Shown piece by piece: positions 33,993-43,713 of a stretch of DNA of 61,480 nucleotides (positions are counted from its first letter, which is position 1; each line of letters starts with the position of its first letter). Source of the stretch: JBBSMX01 sp038232935. Its GTDB lineage: Bacteria; Bacteroidota; Rhodothermia; Rhodothermales; JANQRZ01. The notes under the pieces were generated by a model that was given only the letters and a program-made list of their open reading frames with translations, ran no database searches and had not been told where the DNA came from. The stretch covers positions 1 through 61,480 of the forward strand of contig JBBSMX010000005.1 of NCBI GenBank assembly GCA_038232935.1, given 5' to 3'. The position numbers and the translations under genes are program-made.

Positions 33993-35875
33993 GGCTGGCT
34001 CCGGCTGGTCGTGGTGGTGGACGTCTCGATCCAGTCTTTGACGGTGAGCGTGTTGAAGTCGAGCAAGCGGCGCATCGGGCCGTAGCGGAGTTCGAGCGTC
34101 CCGCTGTCGCGCTCGGCGTGCGTGAACGGCCCGTCGAAGAGCGGCCAGCCGTCGTAGTCCACAGCGTCGCCGTCGATGGTCGGCGTCTCGCCGTAGGTGG
34201 CGGCGAGGCGGTGCCCGTTCAGCGCGGTGAAGCGGACCGACGGGACGGGCTCGGTGCTCGTCTCCAGCGGGAGCGCGCGGACGGCCGTTTTGAAGGCGTC
34301 GAACGAGGCGTAGGCACTCGCCGGAGCGAGCTGCACCACCGCCCCATTCTTGAGGTGCGGGCTGACGAGCCGCTGGTGGGTGATGGACTCGTCCCAGGCG
34401 TCGGTAACCGGCTCCCACGTGTAGGGGGCCAGCGGGTAGTAGGCGATGAAGGCGTCGCCGCCGCGTGCGAAGATCCAGCCGGATGCGTCCTCGTCCTGGT
34501 CGGTCAGATCGGCGGAGAAGAAGGCGTTGACGTGCGGGAATTTGATGCTGGGCTCGATGTCGTAGAGGGCGACCAGCGCGTCCTCGTCCTGAAAGACCTG
34601 CTCGTAGGGCGAACCGCCCGTCAGCTTGTCGGGCGAGTCGTACTCCGTCTTCGAGCGGACGACGATCTCGGTGATGAATTCCTCCAGTTCGGCGAAATAC
34701 ATCCCCAGCTCGATGGGCGACGAGTAGGGGTGCAGCGAGAACAGCGTGTTGCGCGACTGGCTCGGGTCGTCCACGTTCCAGATCAGGCTCCACGTCTGCT
34801 GCTGGATCGGCTGGAGGAGCCCGCCCTGCGTCGACCCGAGGACGTACTCGGGGCGCATGTAGGTGTACTTGTAGACGGGGGCGTTCTTGACGTCGCTGTG
34901 ACGGAAGCGGTGGCGCGTACGCTTGAGCTCGCGGTGGGCGTAGGGCTCGCTCCGGTCCGTGGCGATGGCGTGCAGGATCGGCGGCGGCTCGTACCCGCTG
35001 ACGGCCACGATGAACGACTCGCCCGTGACATCGAACGGCGTGTTGCCGAAGAGGAGCCACGCCATGCGTGCCGCGCCGGCGGCCTTCCACGGCAGGACCG
35101 CTTCGCGCTCGTAGATGCGGCTGTGCGCCCCGCCGTAGAGCCCGTGCAGCTCTTCGGCGGCGAAGTCGGCGATGAGGTAGTCGAGCATCATCCCGGCGCG
35201 CCGCTGCATGGCCGGGTCCTCGGCGAAGCCATAGAGCAGCGCCATCGGGGCGATGTAGACCCGCATGTAGTGCGGCGAGTCGTACTCACCCTGTCCCCTC
35301 GTCGTGGTGAGCTTCATCCACGAGAGGAGGTACTCCTCCGCCTCGGCCAGATTCTCCTGCGAGCTTTTGCCCGTGAACCACCTATCGCCCGGCTCGTCGG
35401 GATACATCTGGGCGGCGAGGTAGAGCGTGGAGTAGTAGAGCGCCCAGTGGTTTTCCGTGTCGCCGCGGTACGGCTGATACGTGCGCCAGAGGTCGCGCAT
35501 CTTGCGCTTCGTCGCCTCCGGCAGCACGTCCTGCCCCGTGTACATCACGGTCGTGAAGGGGTACATCCAGAACATGTCGCCGCGCGGCTCCTGCAGCAGC
35601 GTGTCGAGCCGGGCGACGGCCCAGTCGAGGTTCGTGCCCCGGTAGAGGTTCGCGGTGATCTCGAAGTAGCCGCCCTGCGTGTAGTCGGCGGGGTCGGTGT
35701 GCTGCTGGTAGAAGTCGATGACGGAGTCGCGGCGGATCTGGAACGCGTGGTCCAGCTTGCCTACGTCGAGCGAGACTGGCCGCTGCGGCTGGGCAGCGGC
35801 AGGCGTGGCTGCGCTGGCGACCAGCAGCACGAGCACTGGGAGGAGAAGGTTCAGGGTGGGACGTCGTTCAAACAT
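33989..35875 (-). CDS. Exported all-alpha plus beta-sandwich protein, possible toroid-type polysaccharide lyase (copy A)
   Basis: A 628-residue protein with a signal peptide (LNLLLPVLVLLVASAATPAAAQ). Residues ~40-330 are helical, with an (alpha/alpha)-toroid look; residues ~340-610 are beta-rich. Conserved between the two copies in the window: FWMYP, PYRGDTENHW (N142, H143), GQGEYDSPHY (Y203), SRIY (252-255), DRSEPYAHRELKRTRHR and GGSPYEQV. An Asn-His pair plus a later Tyr is the catalytic pattern of toroid lyases such as PL15/PL17-type alginate lyases, and a lyase is needed to feed the GH88-like enzyme, so a uronate lyase role is a reasoned guess. I recognise no named family. Its stop overlaps the propeller start. 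Confidence 0.6.
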   Translation of the reverse strand: MFERRPTLNLLLPVLVLLVASAATPAAAQPQRPVSLDVGKLDHAFQIRRDSVIDFYQQHTDPADYTQGGYFEITANLYRGTNLDWAVARLDTLLQEPRGDMFWMYPFTTVMYTGQDVLPEATKRKMRDLWRTYQPYRGDTENHWALYYSTLYLAAQMYPDEPGDRWFTGKSSQENLAEAEEYLLSWMKLTTTRGQGEYDSPHYMRVYIAPMALLYGFAEDPAMQRRAGMMLDYLIADFAAEELHGLYGGAHSRIYEREAVLPWKAAGAARMAWLLFGNTPFDVTGESFIVAVSGYEPPPILHAIATDRSEPYAHRELKRTRHRFRHSDVKNAPVYKYTYMRPEYVLGSTQGGLLQPIQQQTWSLIWNVDDPSQSRNTLFSLHPYSSPIELGMYFAELEEFITEIVVRSKTEYDSPDKLTGGSPYEQVFQDEDALVALYDIEPSIKFPHVNAFFSADLTDQDEDASGWIFARGGDAFIAYYPLAPYTWEPVTDAWDESITHQRLVSPHLKNGAVVQLAPASAYASFDAFKTAVRALPLETSTEPVPSVRFTALNGHRLAATYGETPTIDGDAVDYDGWPLFDGPFTHAERDSGTLELRYGPMRRLLDFNTLTVKDWIETSTTTTSRSQP

Positions 35876-35902
35876 GTCGGATAGAACCAGTAAGGGACGG
35901 AG

Positions 35903-38140
35903 CTAGCGAAGAAGGATGTCGACCCGGCCGCCGGGCGCGGCGTCAGGCAACGTGTAGCCGCTCTCGCTCACGGCGAGGGCTTCTCCATTGAATCGGGCGC
36001 CGACCTCCTCCGCATGACGGCGCAGACGGACATCGAACGTCCGACCGCGATAGCTCAGGGTGGACTGCATGTGGTCCGAGCCGGCAGGCAGGTGGGGCCG
36101 GAAGCCGAGGCTGTCGTGATCGGGCCGGGGAAACGCACCGATCAGGCCGTCGATGAAGAGGGAGACGATCTCGGCCCATCCCCACACGATGATCCCCATC
36201 GGCGGGAGTGGGGGCACGGGCCGAGGGGCATCCGTGTAGATCTCGAAGAAGGAGCCGCCCCGGCCTCCCTGGATGCTCAGGAACCAATCGAGGACGCGGC
36301 GGACGTCTTCAGCTCGACCGGCGTGTGCCATCACGCGGCCGACGATGGCCGTCGGGAAGGTCCACCCGCCCGGAGCGTCCGGATCGCTCGTCGGGTTGTA
36401 CCGCAGGTAACCGCCCCCCGAGGGATTCCAGAGCGTCTCGACGGCATCAAGCGTGTCCCGGGCGATCGGATCGTCCGGCGCGACCTGGCCGAGCAGGATG
36501 GGATAGAGCGTCGACACGTCGGGGTCGAGGAGTGGGGCTTTCTCGGTGGCCAGCGGCGAGCCTTCTGGCAAGGCGTCGCTGGTCGCCGTCGGCGTCAACG
36601 TGCGCTGGCGTGAGCCGTCGGGCAGGCGGCGCTTGATGAGCCGGCCGTCGTCGATGAGTGATAGGGTCGGGTGGTGGAGCATGGCGTCGGCCATGCGCGT
36701 GCCGGCGGCGTCCCACCGCACCGCCGAGGCCTCATCGCCGACCTCGCGGGCTAGTTCGGCCGCCTTCACCAACCCCCACGCGACGAGCGCCTGGTGGGCC
36801 ACGTCGAAGCCGGTCCGGAGACCGGCAGCGGCATCGCGTTCGAAAAACTCGATTCCGGCCTGGACGAGCCCGCTCGGGTGCAGATAGCGGGGGCCGAGCG
36901 GAAACTCGGCGACGCGCCGGAGCACGTCCCAATGCTCGCGGACGAGGTCGAGATCCCCACTCCAGGCCCAGTAGGTCCATGCTGCGCCGAGGAGTGCGCC
37001 CTGCTGATTCAGCTCCGTGTCGAGGGCGTCGTGGAAGCGACTGGCGTGGGCCGCGATTCCCTTCTCGTCTACCAAGCGCGTGAGCACGTTCCGGAGCACC
37101 GCGGCAGCCAGACCGAGTTGCCCGGAGCGAGAGGCCGCCATAACGACGCCACTCGCGTCCATCACCCACTCCATGTTATACTGCCAGATCGAGGCATCGA
37201 AACGCCCGTCGTGCGCCACCGCTGCCCGCATCCCGGCGCTCGCCGCCCGATAGAGTCCATCCAACCCGGCCTCCTGCGTCTCGACCGACGCGATGCCCTC
37301 GCGCGCCTGCCGAACCGAATCGCGCCGTGATGTCGCGGAGACCTGCGCGAACTCCTCCTTCCGCCTACCCAGGCCGTAAAAAAACTGTGCGCTGCACGTC
37401 GGAATGCCTGGAGCAGCCAGGGCCTTTACGGTCATATACCGATCACTCAGCGCCGGCACCGGCTCTGCGAACAGCTCCATGTGGGCCAACCCGTCCGCCC
37501 GGAGGGTGCCTGCGGCATGGTCGGTCCGGAAGTCGGTGAACAGAGCGTGGTTGTAGTACAGCGACGTGGTGAACGCGGCGCGGCCGGCAGGACCGCCGCT
37601 CAGCGAGACATCGCGGATGAGCAGCGGTGCCTCAGCGTCTACCCAGAAGGTCTCTGAGACCCGGTACGTGCCCGAGGTCCACGCGGCAACCACCGTCGGC
37701 ACGCCGTCCGCGTAAAACCGGGAAACAGAGAGGGTAGCGGGATCGAGGGTCAGGACCTCGTCGCCCGCCGTCACGGAGAGCATCCCACGCTTCAAGCCCC
37801 ATTCGGGGTGGAACGTGAACGTGCTCCACTTCCTAGCGAACTGCTGCGGATCCCAGATCATCACGCCCAGCGGCGTCATGCCCTGCGCGAGCGCTTCCCC
37901 GGTCGCCTGCTGGATGGCTACGATGATGCGGCCGTTGCCGAGGAAGAAGTACTCGACGCCGGGCACGTCGGTCTGTGCGTCGACGTGGAGGCGCTGGGGC
38001 GTGCGCTCGGCCTTAGCCCGATGCGCCCGTCGCACATCGCGCTGCGGGCGCGGCGCGGCGTGGGACTCGGCAGGTGCGATGAGAGCACCCAGCCCGCCGA
38101 GCGTCACGGATTCGAGGAAGTGGCGGCGTTCGATTCTCAT
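35903..38140 (-). CDS. Exported six-hairpin glycosidase-like protein
   Basis: A 745-residue protein beginning MRIERRHFLESVTLGGLGALIAP, a twin-arginine type leader. Residues ~50-300 are beta-rich; ~310-680 form an (alpha/alpha)6 barrel with WQYNMEWVMDASGVVMAA, GAAWTYWAWSGDLDLVREHW, GFDVAHQALVAWGLVKAAELA, TLYPILLGQVAPDD, NPSGGGYLRYNP and WGWAEIVSLFIDGLIG; a short beta domain ends the protein. This is the general plan of GH15/GH65/GH78/GH63-like exo-glycosidases; the acidic residues in MEWVMD and SGDLDL are candidates for catalysis. Its ATG overlaps the GH38 stop by one base (TGATG), so both are co-translated. Substrate unknown. Confidence 0.66.
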   Translation of the reverse strand: MRIERRHFLESVTLGGLGALIAPAESHAAPRPQRDVRRAHRAKAERTPQRLHVDAQTDVPGVEYFFLGNGRIIVAIQQATGEALAQGMTPLGVMIWDPQQFARKWSTFTFHPEWGLKRGMLSVTAGDEVLTLDPATLSVSRFYADGVPTVVAAWTSGTYRVSETFWVDAEAPLLIRDVSLSGGPAGRAAFTTSLYYNHALFTDFRTDHAAGTLRADGLAHMELFAEPVPALSDRYMTVKALAAPGIPTCSAQFFYGLGRRKEEFAQVSATSRRDSVRQAREGIASVETQEAGLDGLYRAASAGMRAAVAHDGRFDASIWQYNMEWVMDASGVVMAASRSGQLGLAAAVLRNVLTRLVDEKGIAAHASRFHDALDTELNQQGALLGAAWTYWAWSGDLDLVREHWDVLRRVAEFPLGPRYLHPSGLVQAGIEFFERDAAAGLRTGFDVAHQALVAWGLVKAAELAREVGDEASAVRWDAAGTRMADAMLHHPTLSLIDDGRLIKRRLPDGSRQRTLTPTATSDALPEGSPLATEKAPLLDPDVSTLYPILLGQVAPDDPIARDTLDAVETLWNPSGGGYLRYNPTSDPDAPGGWTFPTAIVGRVMAHAGRAEDVRRVLDWFLSIQGGRGGSFFEIYTDAPRPVPPLPPMGIIVWGWAEIVSLFIDGLIGAFPRPDHDSLGFRPHLPAGSDHMQSTLSYRGRTFDVRLRRHAEEVGARFNGEALAVSESGYTLPDAAPGGRVDILLR

Positions 38141-40857
38141 CACGCGGCTCCCTCCCGACCGTTCGGCGATGCACCATCGAAGCGGAGGCGATAGGTATGG
38201 ATGCGGAACGGCGGCCACGTGTCGCGGAGCGTGCTCCCGTCGGTCGGGACCCGCTCGCCGTCGTGCTCCTCCAGGTTGGTGCGCCGGACCTCGACCGGAG
38301 ATTCTCCGAAATTGATCTGTCCATTCACCGACGTCGGCGCAGGATTATAGACGCGGAGCACGAGACCCTCGCCGTCCTGTGCTTCTTTAAGCGCGCTCAG
38401 CACGAGGGCGCTCGGCATGATGCGGAGGAAGGACGAATCAGGACCGATGGCGCTCCGCTTCCCTGCTTTCCACGCGATGGGGAGCACGAACGATTCGGAG
38501 GCTTCGTGGATCAGCGGCAGTTGCTCCACCCACCCGGTTGCGTGGGGGAGAAACGCGTAGCGGAACCGGTGCTCGCCCGGGCACTGCGCCTCCGGCGTCG
38601 CATTTCGCCACCCGCCCTGCCCTCCCGGCCGCATGAGCAGTTCGTCACGGCCCAACTCGCCGACGCACCGGAGCAGCGTCAGTGCGAGGACGCCTCCGCT
38701 GTCATGCTTCAGCTCGTACTCCGGCAGCCCGTCTGCCAGCATCGTGGCACCGCCCGCGTCGTCTTCGGCCGTGACGAAGCGGTGCATCGGCGCGACGGCC
38801 GCGGGCACTTCGATCTCGAAGTCGGCCGGGTCGTACGTGTGCTGCTCGCGCGCGAGGACAGCGAAAGCGTTGTCGGCGTGGTGATGATTGGTCGCTCTGC
38901 CCGTCTCGAACACGACGCGGAGGCGATGATCCCGGATCGTGTTGTCCACCGTCGTTTCGAACGTGACGTGCCGGCTGAACGGCGTCAGCAGCGCGGTCGT
39001 CGAGATGACGAGCGGCGTCGTCTCGGCAGTCCGAGCGGCGAGGTCGGGCGTCAGCTGACTCGGGAGCGGCCACGTGGCCGTCACGCGCAGCCCGCGCTCG
39101 AACAGGCCGGAGACGGCCTCAACCTCGATGTGGGCTCCTTCGGTCGAGCGAAGAACCTGATCGTTCGGGGGAGGCGAGTAGTTGTACTCGTCGCCTGCAT
39201 CGGCACCGTCCTCGAAGTACCCGAGCGGCCCGAATGAGCAGCCCGTCGTCTTGTCGTGGACCTGGAACGCCCCACGCTCCCCTACCTCCACGCGCACGAA
39301 GCGGTTCTCGACGGAGCGGTCGTCGCCCGTGAGGTCGGGAGCTTCGGCTACCTCGAACGCTGCCGTCCGCTCGACGCGGAGCGTCCGGAAGCCGAGCGGC
39401 GGCAGCGCAGTGAGCGGGATGCGGACGGTGAAGATCTCGTCGCGACTCTGCTGGGGGTAGTCGAAGCGCGAATACGCGATCCCGTAACGCTCCTCGTGTC
39501 CTACGATCTCGAAGGGCACGGACGAGCCCCCGGCGTCCACCAGCCGGAAGCCTTCGACCGGCGGGCGCGGCGGTGCGGGCACCACATCGGGGTTGAGCCC
39601 GACGACGACCTGCTGCTTGAAAAAGGCGACATCGCACGTGACGACGGCGTCCCGCTCGAACGGCGACGGGTTGAAGAAGGTGAGCCGCTGGGCGTCCCCC
39701 GCTTCGCCCTCGGCGTCCGGGGCCAGCGTCCTCCACGCGAACTCCTCGATGCCGCGCGCCAGCCCGTCCAGCTTCTCGAACCGCGTCGTCATCTCGCGGT
39801 GAACCGGGTCGATGGAGCAGCCGCAGATCGAGTCGTGCGGGTGGTTCTGAAGGAGGAGGTCCCAGCCCGCTTCGATGAGGGCCTGCTGCGATGAAGCGCC
39901 CGCCCGCACAGCCAACGCGTCCATTGGCTCGATGTAGCGCTCGAGGCGGCGCTGCGCTGCGGCGTTCGCCTGCTTCAGGGGCATCCGACTCGAATAGACT
40001 CCGCCCGTCACGTTGAAGGCCCACCGGTACCCGAATCGTAGCTCGCCATCGACGCGCGGCAGGTCGCGGCCCCGAGCACCCCGCTGGAGCGCGCCGGCGA
40101 ACCGCGTGAGGGTGCTGAAAGCCACGTCGTAGTCGCTGCCGCCGACCGCGTCGAGGCGGGCGATGACATCGGGGAGGTCGCGGGCGGGCCAGTGGTGGTC
40201 GCCGCCGCTCAGCACGAGACGCTCGTCGGTGCGCGCCCGGCCGTCGATGCGCACGCGGAACTCGTCGAACCGCTCGAGCGCTTCGTCCAGAGGGGTCGAC
40301 GCGAAGTAGGCCGCGCTGTAGCCTACGTTGGAGAGGTGCTCCATGAGCACGTCGGAACCGTCGGGGCTGCGCCACCGGTACTCGGAAGACTCCTGGCCGG
40401 GCTCGCCGCCGAACCCACGCCAGACGATGGCCGTCTCCATGTTGAACCCGCGCAGGATCTGCGGGATCTGGGCTGTATGGCCGAACGAGTCGGGGATGTA
40501 GCCGACGTCCATGCTGGCGCCGAACGAGCGAGCCGCCGCGCGCCCGCGCATCAGGTTGCGAATGAGGGCCTCGCCGCTGACCAGGAACGTATCGGGGAGG
40601 ACGTACCACGGTCCCAGCGCGAGGCGTCCCTCCGAAACGAAGCGCTCGATCTGTGCTCGCTTCTCCGGCCGCACCGCGAGGTAGTCCTCCACGACGATGG
40701 TCTGACCATCGAGCAGGAAGCTCTCGAAATCTGGACGCTCCTCTAGAATCGTCAGCAGGTCGTCCAGCATGTGAACGAGCCGGACGCGGAAGTGGTCGAA
40801 CGTGAGGTACCACTCCCGGTCCCAGTGACTGTGCGGTATGATGTGGTAGGTCGTCAT
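38140..40857 (-). CDS. Alpha-mannosidase, GH38 family
   Basis: A 905-residue GH38 enzyme. The zinc site and nucleophile are clear: PHSHWDREW (H9, H11), VGYIPDSFGHTAQIPQIL with nucleophile D123, and the family block NHPHDSICGCSIDPVHREM, whose His is the further zinc ligand. The middle three-helix domain and large C-terminal beta domains (FNPSPFERDAVV, GYFEDGADAGDEYNYSPP, RGLRVTATWPLP) are all there. There is no signal peptide, so it should act in the cytoplasm on alpha-mannosidic or related linkages after import, like MngB-type enzymes. It overlaps the preceding unknown gene by 4 bp and the next by 1 bp. Confidence 0.92.
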   Translation of the reverse strand: MTTYHIIPHSHWDREWYLTFDHFRVRLVHMLDDLLTILEERPDFESFLLDGQTIVVEDYLAVRPEKRAQIERFVSEGRLALGPWYVLPDTFLVSGEALIRNLMRGRAAARSFGASMDVGYIPDSFGHTAQIPQILRGFNMETAIVWRGFGGEPGQESSEYRWRSPDGSDVLMEHLSNVGYSAAYFASTPLDEALERFDEFRVRIDGRARTDERLVLSGGDHHWPARDLPDVIARLDAVGGSDYDVAFSTLTRFAGALQRGARGRDLPRVDGELRFGYRWAFNVTGGVYSSRMPLKQANAAAQRRLERYIEPMDALAVRAGASSQQALIEAGWDLLLQNHPHDSICGCSIDPVHREMTTRFEKLDGLARGIEEFAWRTLAPDAEGEAGDAQRLTFFNPSPFERDAVVTCDVAFFKQQVVVGLNPDVVPAPPRPPVEGFRLVDAGGSSVPFEIVGHEERYGIAYSRFDYPQQSRDEIFTVRIPLTALPPLGFRTLRVERTAAFEVAEAPDLTGDDRSVENRFVRVEVGERGAFQVHDKTTGCSFGPLGYFEDGADAGDEYNYSPPPNDQVLRSTEGAHIEVEAVSGLFERGLRVTATWPLPSQLTPDLAARTAETTPLVISTTALLTPFSRHVTFETTVDNTIRDHRLRVVFETGRATNHHHADNAFAVLAREQHTYDPADFEIEVPAAVAPMHRFVTAEDDAGGATMLADGLPEYELKHDSGGVLALTLLRCVGELGRDELLMRPGGQGGWRNATPEAQCPGEHRFRYAFLPHATGWVEQLPLIHEASESFVLPIAWKAGKRSAIGPDSSFLRIMPSALVLSALKEAQDGEGLVLRVYNPAPTSVNGQINFGESPVEVRRTNLEEHDGERVPTDGSTLRDTWPPFRIHTYRLRFDGASPNGREGAA

Positions 40858-42716
40858 CGGCGCGCGGGGCTCCTCGGGGCAGACTCCGACTCGTCCACCC
40901 AGTCGGTGATCGTCAGCGCGTCGAAGTCGAGCCGGCGTTGCAGCGGGCCGTCATGCAGGTCAAGGGCATGGCTCCCCGCTTCGGCGTGCATGAACGGCCC
41001 GTCGAAGAGCGGCCAGTCGTCGTAGTCCACCGGCTCCCCGTCGATCGTCGGCGTTTCGCCGTAGGTGGCGACGAGACGGTGCCCGTTGAGCGCGGTGAAG
41101 CGGACGCTCGGGACGGGCTCGGTGCTCGTCTCCAAGGGGAGCGCGCGGACGGCCGCTTTGAAGGCCTCGAACGAGGCGTACGCCGAGATAGGCGCGACCT
41201 GCACCACAGCCCCGTTCTTGAGCGCCGTGCTGTGCAGCCGCCACACGTCCTCCTCCTCGGTCCACGTATAGGGCGCCAGCGGGTAGTACGCGATGAACGC
41301 ATCACCGCCCCGAGCGAAGATCCAGCCCGATTCGTCCTCATCGCGCGCGGCGAGGGCCTTCGGGAAGAAGCCGCTGATGAACGGGAAGCGGGTGCCGGGC
41401 TCGAGGTCGTAGAGGGCAATCAGCGCGTCCTCGTGCTGCACGACTTGCTCGTAGGGCGAGCCCCCCGTCCACTTGTCCGGCAGGTCGTAGGTCGACTTGG
41501 AGCGCGAGACGGCTTCGGTCAGGTTCTCGGGCTCCTCGGGGAAGTACATCGCCAGCTCGTCGCTCGACGAGTACGGGTGCATCGTGAATACCATCGTGTG
41601 GCTGTCCGTGGGGCTCTGGGGACGCCAGAACACCTCCCACGTGTGCTGCTGGATCGGCTGGAGCAGCCCGCCCTGGATGGAGCCGACAGCATACTCCGAC
41701 CGCATGTAGGTGGTCTTGTAGACGCGCACGTTCTTGACGTCGCTGTACCGGATGCGGTGGCGCGTACGCTTCAGCTCGCGGTGGACATAGGGCTCGCTGC
41801 GGTCCGTGGCGATGGCGGCGAGCACGGCTGGCGGCTCGTAGCCGCTCATCGCGAGCGCCGCCGACTCGCCGCGCGGCAGGAACGGCGTGTTGCCGAAGAG
41901 CAGCCAGGCAAAGCTGGTGCTGTTGTTGTTCCACCGGTCGAAGAGGGGGTCCGGGTAGATCCGGCTGAATGCGCCGACGTAGACCCCATCGAGCGACTCC
42001 ACGGCGAAGTCGGCGAGGAGGTAGTCGAGCATCATGTGCGCCCGCAGCCGCATGGCCGGATCGTCGGCGAACCCGTACAGGTTCGACATCGCGACGAGGT
42101 AGAAGGCGATGTACACCGGCGAGTCGAACTCGCCCTGCCCCGTCGCCGTCGTCAGGTCGATCCACGAGAGGAGGTAGTCGCGCGCCTCCTCGTGGTTCTC
42201 CTGCGAGCTCCGCCCGTTGAACCACGTCTCAGCGGGGTCATCCGGATAGAGCTGCGTGATCAGGTAGAGCGAGGTGTAGTACATCGCCCAGTGGTTTTCG
42301 GTGTCGCCGCGATAGGGCCGGTACGTGCGCCAGAGGTCGCGCATTCGGCGCCGCGTCGGCTCGGGCAGCACGTCCCGCCCGAGATACGTTGCGAGCACCG
42401 TCGGGTACATCCAGAACATGTCGCCGCCGGGGTGCTGCATGAGCGAGTCGAGCCGGGCGACGCACCAGTCGAGGTTGGTGCGACGGTATAGGTTCGCGGC
42501 GATCTCGAAGTAGCCGCCCTGTGTGAGGTCCGAGGGATCGACCTGGTGGGCGTAGAAGTCGACGAGGGAGTCGGCGCGGGCGTGGTAGGCGCGGAGCCGC
42601 TCGGCCTCGTCGGAGCGGGGTTGCGCGGCCACGGTCGGCGCGGCGAGCAGCAGACCGAGCACGAGGTACATCACGTGCAGGCGGCGGTCGCTACGGACGA
42701 TGCGGTGCGTCGTCAT
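40854..42716 (-). CDS. Exported all-alpha plus beta-sandwich protein, possible toroid-type polysaccharide lyase (copy B)
   Basis: A 620-residue paralogue of 33989-35875 along its full length. Signal peptide LHVMYLVLGLLLAAPTVAAQ; conserved FWMYP, PYRGDTENHW (N141, H142), GQGEFDSPVY (Y202), SRIY (251-254), DRSEPYVHRELKRTRHR, GGSPYEQV, ASGWIFARGG-like region and LPLETSTEPVPSVRFTALNGHR. The last motif and the 30 residues after it are almost identical in the two copies. ATG 42716 overlaps the propeller stop by 4 bp; the longer frame upstream belongs to no homologue. Function as for copy A: unknown, with toroid lyase chemistry suggested by the Asn-His/Tyr pattern. Confidence 0.6.
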   Translation of the reverse strand: MTTHRIVRSDRRLHVMYLVLGLLLAAPTVAAQPRSDEAERLRAYHARADSLVDFYAHQVDPSDLTQGGYFEIAANLYRRTNLDWCVARLDSLMQHPGGDMFWMYPTVLATYLGRDVLPEPTRRRMRDLWRTYRPYRGDTENHWAMYYTSLYLITQLYPDDPAETWFNGRSSQENHEEARDYLLSWIDLTTATGQGEFDSPVYIAFYLVAMSNLYGFADDPAMRLRAHMMLDYLLADFAVESLDGVYVGAFSRIYPDPLFDRWNNNSTSFAWLLFGNTPFLPRGESAALAMSGYEPPAVLAAIATDRSEPYVHRELKRTRHRIRYSDVKNVRVYKTTYMRSEYAVGSIQGGLLQPIQQHTWEVFWRPQSPTDSHTMVFTMHPYSSSDELAMYFPEEPENLTEAVSRSKSTYDLPDKWTGGSPYEQVVQHEDALIALYDLEPGTRFPFISGFFPKALAARDEDESGWIFARGGDAFIAYYPLAPYTWTEEEDVWRLHSTALKNGAVVQVAPISAYASFEAFKAAVRALPLETSTEPVPSVRFTALNGHRLVATYGETPTIDGEPVDYDDWPLFDGPFMHAEAGSHALDLHDGPLQRRLDFDALTITDWVDESESAPRSPARR

Positions 42717-43711
42717 GGCGTCCCTCCGATGAAGGCCAGTTCGTAGACGGTCGCCCCGGCGAGCCCCCGGTGGGCCCAGGTGCGCCCCCCGTCGTCGGAG
42801 GAAAAGACGCCGCGCCCTATGGTTCCAGCCCAGATCCTCCCCGGCTGAATGGGATCGAAGGCGAGCGCGTGGACCGACGCGTCGGCCAATCCTTCCGTGC
42901 GATGCCAGCGGCGGCCGCTGTCGGTGCTCACGTAACAGCCGGTGTGGAAGCCCATCGCCGCGACCCGATTCGAGTCGGTCGGATCGAACGCGACGGCGTA
43001 GATCGTCTCGTCGGCGAGTGCGCCCGAGGCGGCCTGCCAGGTGGCGCCGCCGTCGGTGGAGCGGAGGACGCCGTGGTCCTGCGTGCCGGCTAGCCAGCGG
43101 CTCAGCTCGGCCACGCTTTGCCGAACCGATCGGATCGGCACGTCGCGCGGCCCAACGGGCGTCCAGTGCTGTGCCCCGTCGGTGCTCAGATACAGCCCGT
43201 GCTCGCTGCCTACGATGACGCGCCCGGCGTGTGTGCGATCCACGGCAATGCTCTGCGTGAATGGCAGGGGCTCGATCCCGTCGTTCGACCGCGTCCACGT
43301 CTCGCCTTGGTCCGGGGAGCGCCACACGCCGTAGGCCGAAGCGAGGACCACGTGGCCGGGCGCGTTCGGATCGACGGCCACATCGAGCACCTCCGTGATC
43401 TGCCAGCCGGTGGTGACGCGCCATGACGCCCCCTCATCGGCAGACCGCAGGACCCCGTTGCCGGCAGCCAAGTAGAGCGTGCCCGGATCGTGCGGGTCGG
43501 CGGCCACGCCGAAGTCGCGGAGTGTAGCCCACCCGAGGTGGGTCCAGGTGGTGTCGCCCTCGAACCGATGCAGCCCACTCGGCGCATTCGCCGCGCCGAC
43601 GATGAACGTCTTCGCTTCGACGACGGCAGCGTAGAGCGTCGGCGGCTCGCTCTGGGAGCGGGCCGTCGGCAGGCTGCCGAGGAGAGCGAGGAAGAGGGCG
43701 AGTGTCCGCAT
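42713..43711 (-). CDS. Exported Asp-box beta-propeller protein (copy B)
   Basis: A 332-residue paralogue of the propeller at 32802-33992. A short signal peptide (MRTLALFLALLGSLPTARSQ) starts at ATG 43711, 2 bp after the Gfo gene. Six Asp boxes follow: SADEGASW, SPDQGETW, STDGAQHW, STDGGATW, STDSGRRW and SDDGGRTW. Both copies share SGLHRFEGDT/SGLHHFEGDS, YLAAGNGVLR/YLASGNGILR and LASAYGVW. Its stop overlaps the start of the unknown exported protein, the reverse gene order of copy A. Probably an extracytoplasmic glycan-binding or glycan-active propeller; no catalytic assignment is possible. Confidence 0.75.
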   Translation of the reverse strand: MRTLALFLALLGSLPTARSQSEPPTLYAAVVEAKTFIVGAANAPSGLHRFEGDTTWTHLGWATLRDFGVAADPHDPGTLYLAAGNGVLRSADEGASWRVTTGWQITEVLDVAVDPNAPGHVVLASAYGVWRSPDQGETWTRSNDGIEPLPFTQSIAVDRTHAGRVIVGSEHGLYLSTDGAQHWTPVGPRDVPIRSVRQSVAELSRWLAGTQDHGVLRSTDGGATWQAASGALADETIYAVAFDPTDSNRVAAMGFHTGCYVSTDSGRRWHRTEGLADASVHALAFDPIQPGRIWAGTIGRGVFSSDDGGRTWAHRGLAGATVYELAFIGGTP

Positions 43712-43713
43712 GG

